In this document: positions 5,969 to 9,700 of the stretch, piece by piece
How positions within the stretch are numbered: the first letter of the stretch is position 1
Layout: each line of letters starts with the position of its first letter
Source: Rubrivivax sp.
GTDB lineage: Bacteria > Pseudomonadota > Gammaproteobacteria > Burkholderiales > Burkholderiaceae
Assembly (NCBI GenBank): GCA_004211235.1
Contig: SEEY01000102.1
Span: 1 to 9,700, forward strand
Length of the DNA: 9,700 bases
Reading direction: 5' to 3'
The notes under the pieces: model-generated
Database searches by the model: none
The model's input: only the letters and a program-made list of their open reading frames with translations
Told to the model about the DNA's origin: nothing
Position numbers and translations under genes: made by a program

Positions 5969-7273
5969 ATGCCCGTTCCCAGCCGCCTTGCCATCGCCCT
6001 CGCTCTCGCCTGCACGTCGTCCGCCTTTGCGGCCCGGATCGGCACCATCCCGCCCGTCGAGCCGTTGACGGCCGAGCGCGTCGCCGCGCTGCCGGCGACC
6101 GAACGCGCGGCCTGGGCGGCCTACCTGGCCCGCTCCGATGCCCAGCGCGCCGCCGACCGCGCCGCGCTTGCGGCGGAGCGCCAGGGCCTGGCCACCCTGC
6201 CGCCCACACCCGCTGGCGGCCACAGCGAGGGCAGCATGCCGCTGGACAAGCCGGCCGCCTGGTACGCCAGCGACGCAGCTCTGCTGGTGGCGCGCAACAT
6301 CGTCAGCTTCCAGACGCCGGCCGGCGGCTGGGGCAAGAACCAGCCGCGCGACAAGCCGCCGCGCGAGCGTGGCCAGGCGTTTGTTGCGGATAACAACTCC
6401 AAGCGCGCGACCGCCGGTGATTTCGACCTGGCACAGGACGCGCAGTGGAGCTACGTCGGCACCATCGACAACGACGCGACCATCACCGAGATCCGCTTCC
6501 TCGCCCGCGTGGCCGCGCAGCTGCCCGGCGAGGCCGGCGACGTCTACCGCCAGTCGGCGCAGCGCGGCCTGGCCTACCTGCTCGCGGCGCAGTACCCCAA
6601 CGGTGGCTGGCCGCAGGTGTGGCCGCTGCAGGGCGGTTATCACGATGCGATCACGATGAACGACGACGCCTTCGTCGAAGTGGCCGAGATGATGGGCATG
6701 GTGGTGCGCGGCGAGGCGGACCTGGGCTTCATGCCCGCGGCGCTGAAAACGGCCGCCGCAGCGGCACAGGCCAAGGCCCTGCAGTTGCTGCTGGCGATGC
6801 AGATCCGCATCAATGGCAAGCCGACGCTGTGGGCGCAGCAGCACAACGCGCTGACGCTGGTGCCGGAATCGGCACGCAACTATGAGCCGCCGGCGCTGAG
6901 CAGCAGCGAGAGCGCCCGCGCGCTGGTCTATCTGATGAACCTGCCGAACCCGTCGCCGGCCGTCGTCGAGGCGGTGACGGGCGGCGTCGCCATGCTGCGC
7001 CAGCTGGCCGTGCGCGACCGTGCCTGGGTCAAGGTGGACGAGGCCCAGGGCCGGCGCCTGATCGAGCAGCCGGGTGCCGGGCCGCTGTGGTCGCGCTACT
7101 ACGACGCCGTGACGCTCAAGCCCGTCTTCGGCGACCGGGACAAGAGCCTGCATGACGACGTCAACGAGATCAGCCTGGAGCGCCGCAACGGGTACAACTG
7201 GTGGAGCAGCGGGCCGGCGAAGGCGCTGGCGGGCTACGGCGCCTGGGCCGCGAAGTGGATGACTACACCCTGA
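5969..7273 (+). CDS. pelA: Exported pectate lyase, polysaccharide lyase family 10
   Basis: A 434-residue protein with a Sec signal (MPVPSRL, then a hydrophobic run; cleavage likely after AFA at about residue 21). Residues ~22-95 are an Ala/Arg-rich helical lead. The PL10 domain fills ~98-430: VSFQTPAGGWGKN (112-124), WSYVGTIDNDATITE (160-174), YPNGGWPQVWPL (209-220), GYHDAITMNDDAF (223-235), LWSRYYDAVTLKPVFGDRD (373-391) and ISLERRNGYNWW (401-412). These blocks are those of the family that cleaves polygalacturonate by calcium-dependent beta-elimination. TIDNDAT is expected to contribute acidic metal/substrate ligands and the late Arg residues the catalytic base, although I cannot say which Arg. 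No carbohydrate-binding module is attached. The ATG at 5969 fits the signal peptide but lacks a visible ribosome binding site. It converges on the aldarate transporter gene with a 16-bp gap. pelA is a generic family name here. Confidence 0.92.
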   Translation: MPVPSRLAIALALACTSSAFAARIGTIPPVEPLTAERVAALPATERAAWAAYLARSDAQRAADRAALAAERQGLATLPPTPAGGHSEGSMPLDKPAAWYASDAALLVARNIVSFQTPAGGWGKNQPRDKPPRERGQAFVADNNSKRATAGDFDLAQDAQWSYVGTIDNDATITEIRFLARVAAQLPGEAGDVYRQSAQRGLAYLLAAQYPNGGWPQVWPLQGGYHDAITMNDDAFVEVAEMMGMVVRGEADLGFMPAALKTAAAAAQAKALQLLLAMQIRINGKPTLWAQQHNALTLVPESARNYEPPALSSSESARALVYLMNLPNPSPAVVEAVTGGVAMLRQLAVRDRAWVKVDEAQGRRLIEQPGAGPLWSRYYDAVTLKPVFGDRDKSLHDDVNEISLERRNGYNWWSSGPAKALAGYGAWAAKWMTTP

Positions 7274-7285
7274 GCCCTGCAGGGC
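7274..7285. repeat. 12-bp perfect palindrome between convergent genes
   Basis: GCCCTGCAGGGC begins immediately after the pectate lyase stop and occupies most of the 16-bp gap to the transporter stop. It has no loop and no T-run on either side, so a terminator role is doubtful. Confidence 0.4.
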
Positions 7286-7289
7286 CTCC

Positions 7290-8657
7290 TCAGCCCTTGC
7301 GCAGCTCGAAGCGCTTGATCTCGCCGACGACGAACAGGTAGCAGCAGACCGCCACCAGCGCGTTGGCGGCGACGAACACGAGGGCCGCGTTGAAGGAACC
7401 CGTGCCCTTGATCAGGTAGCCGATGACGATGGGCGTCGTGATGCCCGCCGTGTTGCCGAAGGTGTTGAACAACGCGCCCGAGAGGCCCGAGATCTCCTTC
7501 GGTGAGGTGTCCGACACGACGGCCCAGCCGAGCGCGCCGAGGCCCTTGCCGAAGAAGGCCAGGGACATGATGGCGACGACGACCGTGGCGCTGTCGACGT
7601 AGTTGCACAAGATCATGCTGGTGGACAGCAGCATGCCGATGACGATGGGCGCCTTGCGGGCGAAGGTCAGGCTCTTGCCCCGACGCAGCAGCCGGTCGGA
7701 GATCAGGCCGCCGAGCACGCCGCCGGCGAAGCCGCAGATGGCTGGCAGCGCCGCGACGAAGCCGGCGTTGAGGATGGACATGCCGCGCTCCTTGACGAGG
7801 TAGACCGGGAACCAGGTCAGGAAGAAGTAGGTCAGCGTGGTGATGCAGTACTGGCCCACGTAGACGCCCATCAGCATGCGGTTGCTCAGCAACTGCTTGA
7901 TGTAGCCGAGCCGGGGTGTGTTGGGCGCGAAGCTGCGGCTCTGGTTGCCGGGCTGGTCCATGTTGACGAGGGCACCGCCGGCGGCGATGTAGTCCAGCTC
8001 GGCATGGTTGACGCCCGGATGGGTGCTGGGCGTGTAGACGGTCTTCAGCCAGACGGCGCTGACGACGACGCCCAGCAGCCCCATGACGACGAACACCGCG
8101 GGCCAGCCGTAGCTGTGCGTGATCCAGCCCATCAGCGGCGCGAACAGCACGGTGGCGAAGTACTGGGCCGAGTTGAAGATGGCCGAGGCGGTGCCGCGCT
8201 CGGCGGCCGGGAACCAGCTCGCGACGATGCGGCCGTTGGCCGGGAAGGACGGCGCCTCCGCCGCGCCGACCAGGAAGCGCAGCGCGAACAGCACGACGAC
8301 GGCCGTCGTGGCGGTCGCGGTCAGGAAGCTGATGCCGCCCTGCAGCAGCGTGAACACCGACCAGATGAAGATGCTGGCCGCGTAGACCTTCTTGGAGCCG
8401 TAGCGGTCCAGCAGCCAGCCGCCCGGCAGCTGGGCGATCACGTAGGACCAGCCGAAGGCCGAGAAGATGTAGCCCATGGTCACCGAGTCGATGCCCAGGT
8501 CCTTGGACAGCGCCGGGCCGGCGATGGACAGCGTGGCGCGGTCCGCGTAGTTGATCGTCGTGACGAGGAAGAGCATCGCCAGGATGGCGAAGCGCTTTTT
8601 CGTGCGGGCGGCGCTGCTGCTGGCGGCGTGGGCCAGCGGGGCGGTGGTGGTGTTCAT
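7290..8657 (-). CDS. gudP: Glucarate/galactarate transporter, MFS anion:cation symporter family
   Basis: A 455-residue, roughly 12-helix major facilitator of the ACS family, very similar from memory to Escherichia coli GudP over its whole length. Shared blocks include NYADRATLSIAG (36-47), MGYIFSAFGWSYVIAQLPGGWLLDRYGSKKVY (61-92, with motif A), RFLVGAAEAPSFP (127-139), FNSAQYFATVLFAPLMGW (161-178), HPGVNHAELDYIAAGGALVNMDQ, VYVGQYCITTLTYFFLTWFPVYLV, FFGKGLGALGWAV and PKEISGLSGALFN. E. coli GudP/GarP import D-glucarate and D-galactarate by proton symport across the inner membrane; galactarate is the oxidised form of galacturonate. The ATG at 8657 has a good GGAGA site (8664-8668). The gene lies 106 bp downstream of the aldehyde dehydrogenase on the same strand, probably in one operon. 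GarP-like or galactonate-carrier specificity cannot be ruled out. Confidence 0.93.
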   Translation of the reverse strand: MNTTTAPLAHAASSSAARTKKRFAILAMLFLVTTINYADRATLSIAGPALSKDLGIDSVTMGYIFSAFGWSYVIAQLPGGWLLDRYGSKKVYAASIFIWSVFTLLQGGISFLTATATTAVVVLFALRFLVGAAEAPSFPANGRIVASWFPAAERGTASAIFNSAQYFATVLFAPLMGWITHSYGWPAVFVVMGLLGVVVSAVWLKTVYTPSTHPGVNHAELDYIAAGGALVNMDQPGNQSRSFAPNTPRLGYIKQLLSNRMLMGVYVGQYCITTLTYFFLTWFPVYLVKERGMSILNAGFVAALPAICGFAGGVLGGLISDRLLRRGKSLTFARKAPIVIGMLLSTSMILCNYVDSATVVVAIMSLAFFGKGLGALGWAVVSDTSPKEISGLSGALFNTFGNTAGITTPIVIGYLIKGTGSFNAALVFVAANALVAVCCYLFVVGEIKRFELRKG

Positions 8658-8720
8658 CGGGAGTCTCCGGGCAATGCGGCGGCTCCGCCTCTTCGCGGGC
8701 GGTGGTGCCGTCTGGGGGGA

Positions 8721-8776
8721 ATCAGGCCTGCAGGATCAGGCTTGCGAGATCAGGCTTGCTGGATCAGGCTTGGGTG
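8721..8776. repeat. Four imperfect 14-bp tandem repeats over the dehydrogenase stop codon
   Basis: Four adjacent units, each starting ATCAGGCYTG (8721-8734, 8735-8748, 8749-8762, 8763-8776), differ only in their last four or five bases and in one C/T. The rightmost unit contains the stop codon and last codons of the dehydrogenase gene (minus strand reads CAAGCCTGA); the others lie in the spacer toward gudP. Each unit repeats a TGA, but the 14-bp length shifts the frame from copy to copy. Confidence 0.9.
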
Positions 8777-9700
8777 TAGGCCGTCTTCACCGTCGTGTAG
8801 AACTCGGCCGCATAGCGACCCTGTTCGCGCGGGCCGTAGCTGGAGCCCTTGCGTCCGCCGAAGGGCACGTGATAGTCCACGCCCGCCGTCGGCAGGTTGA
8901 CCATCACCATGCCCGCCTGCGAATGGCGCTTGAAGTGCGTGGCGTACTTCAAAGAAGTCGTCGCGATGCCGGCGGCGAGGCCGAACGGCGTGTCGTTGCT
9001 CAGCGCCAGCGCTTCTTCGTAGTCCCGCGCGCGGATGACGCTGACGACCGGGCCGAACACTTCTTCGCGGTTGATGCGCATCGCCGGCGTCGTGTCGGTG
9101 ATCAGCGCCGGCGTCAGATAGAAGCCCGGTGCGCCGGCGGCATTGGTCTCGATGCGTTCGCCGCCGTGGGCGAGCTTGCCGCCCTCCGTCTTGGCGATGC
9201 CGATGTAGTCGGTGTCCTGGCCGAGCTGGCTGGCGTCCACCACGGGGCCGATGTCGGTGCCGGCCTTGCGCGCGTCGTCCACCTTCAGGCCCTTCATCTT
9301 CTCGACCATCGCGGCAATGAAGCGGTCGTGGATGCCTTCCGTGACGATCAGGCGGCTCGACGCGGTGCAGCGCTGGCCGGTCGAGAAGAAGCCGCTGTTG
9401 ACGGCCGCGTTCACGGCGACGCCCAGGTCGGCATCGTCCAGGACGATCATGGGGTTCTTGCCGCCCATCTCGAGCTGGAACTTGGCCATACGTGCGACGG
9501 CGGCCGCGGCCACCTTCTGGCCCGTGCCGACCGACCCGGTGAAGCTGATGGCCGCCACACGAGCGTCATTCAGCAGCTTCTCGCCGACCACCGAGCCGCG
9601 GCCCATGACGAGGTTGAACACGCCGGCCGGCAGGCCGCTGCGCGACAGGATCTCGGCCAGCGCCCACGCGGACCCGGGCACGAGGTCGGCCGGCTTGAAC
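8764..9700 (-). CDS. Aldehyde dehydrogenase, likely alpha-ketoglutarate semialdehyde dehydrogenase, 5' end outside window
   Basis: The visible 311 residues are the C-terminal two thirds of an NAD(P)-dependent aldehyde dehydrogenase of ~480 residues. Motifs in order: FKPAD near the edge; ISFTGSVGTGQKV (Rossmann-fold nucleotide site); FQLEMGGKNP with the general-base Glu (codon 9471-9469); FFSTGQRCTASSR with the nucleophile Cys (codon 9369-9367); and REEVFGPVVSV with the cofactor-ribose Glu. The C-terminal block VPFGGRKGSSYGPREQGRYAAEFYTTVKTAY resembles dehydrogenases that oxidise alpha-ketoglutarate semialdehyde (2,5-dioxovalerate) in oxidative hexuronate and pentose pathways. The neighbouring GudP-type transporter supports that substrate, since glucarate/galactarate dehydratase and 5-dehydro-4-deoxyglucarate dehydratase yield this semialdehyde. 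The substrate remains an inference; the fold and catalytic residues are seen directly. The stop codon lies inside a 14-bp tandem repeat. Confidence 0.88.
   Translation of the reverse strand, partial: FKPADLVPGSAWALAEILSRSGLPAGVFNLVMGRGSVVGEKLLNDARVAAISFTGSVGTGQKVAAAAVARMAKFQLEMGGKNPMIVLDDADLGVAVNAAVNSGFFSTGQRCTASSRLIVTEGIHDRFIAAMVEKMKGLKVDDARKAGTDIGPVVDASQLGQDTDYIGIAKTEGGKLAHGGERIETNAAGAPGFYLTPALITDTTPAMRINREEVFGPVVSVIRARDYEEALALSNDTPFGLAAGIATTSLKYATHFKRHSQAGMVMVNLPTAGVDYHVPFGGRKGSSYGPREQGRYAAEFYTTVKTAYTQA

Noticed and set aside
4431..6068. A 545-codon open frame on the plus strand
   Set aside because: It is antisense to the metallophosphatase, whose lipobox and metal motifs are clear; the translation is low-complexity Arg/Ala/Gly typical of shadow frames in very GC-rich DNA.
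5927..7153. A 408-codon minus-strand open frame opposite the pectate lyase
   Set aside because: The plus strand encodes all conserved PL10 blocks and a signal peptide; the opposite frame shows no recognisable feature.
8680..8706. Small GC-rich hairpins (GGCGG/CCGCC) in the dehydrogenase-gudP spacer
   Set aside because: The stems are 5 bp, the pairings are mutually exclusive and no T-run follows; expected by chance at this base composition.
8004..8900. A 298-codon plus-strand open frame over gudP and the dehydrogenase end
   Set aside because: It is antisense to two well-recognised genes and composed of repetitive Arg/Gly/Ala/Asp sequence.

Overview
The window is very GC-rich, and the clear genes (CtpA, GudP, PL10 pectate lyase, aldehyde dehydrogenase) look like those of a Gram-negative betaproteobacterium of the order Burkholderiales, perhaps near Roseateles, Mitsuaria or Pelomonas. 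This placement rests on remembered family resemblance, not on a search. The first ~1.05 kb looks different: a lipoprotein and a DUF3667 membrane protein of a kind I associate more with Xanthomonadaceae/Lysobacter, in DNA that is visibly less GC-rich where I counted it.

Layout. Positions 1-~1092 (minus strand): an edge-truncated lipoprotein and, upstream of it, a DUF3667 zinc-ribbon membrane protein. Positions ~1061-2741 (plus strand): the C-terminal part of a diheme cytochrome that has lost its own start and signal peptide, then a complete secreted monoheme cytochrome c (ATGA overlap), then a small secreted NTF2/SnoaL-like protein. The DUF3667 gene and the diheme cytochrome both lose their 5' ends at the same place (~1040-1095), head to head. 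This is the most anomalous point in the window and is either an assembly join or a real rearrangement. Positions 2827-4301 (minus): the periplasmic C-terminal processing protease CtpA with a strong intrinsic terminator. Positions 4476-5876 (minus): a calcineurin-fold metallophosphatase lipoprotein. Positions 5969-7273 (plus): an exported family PL10 pectate lyase, divergent from the phosphatase and convergent with the next gene. Positions 7290-9700 (minus): a GudP-type glucarate/galactarate transporter and, upstream of it, an aldehyde dehydrogenase cut by the right edge.

How the genes fit together. The right-hand third reads as part of a pectin/hexuronate locus. Pectate lyase opens polygalacturonate outside the cytoplasm, the ACS-family carrier imports aldarates, and the dehydrogenase is a good candidate for the last step of the oxidative galacturonate route (alpha-ketoglutarate semialdehyde to alpha-ketoglutarate). 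The dehydratase, kdgD-type and uronate dehydrogenase genes needed to complete it are not in the window and may lie beyond the right edge. The middle genes (CtpA, phosphatase) are housekeeping envelope functions with no evident link to pectin use.

No tRNA, rRNA, CRISPR array, insertion sequence or phage gene was seen. I found no convincing undescribed system. The main points for follow-up are the junction near 1.06 kb and a four-copy 14-bp tandem repeat that begins on the stop codon of the dehydrogenase gene.
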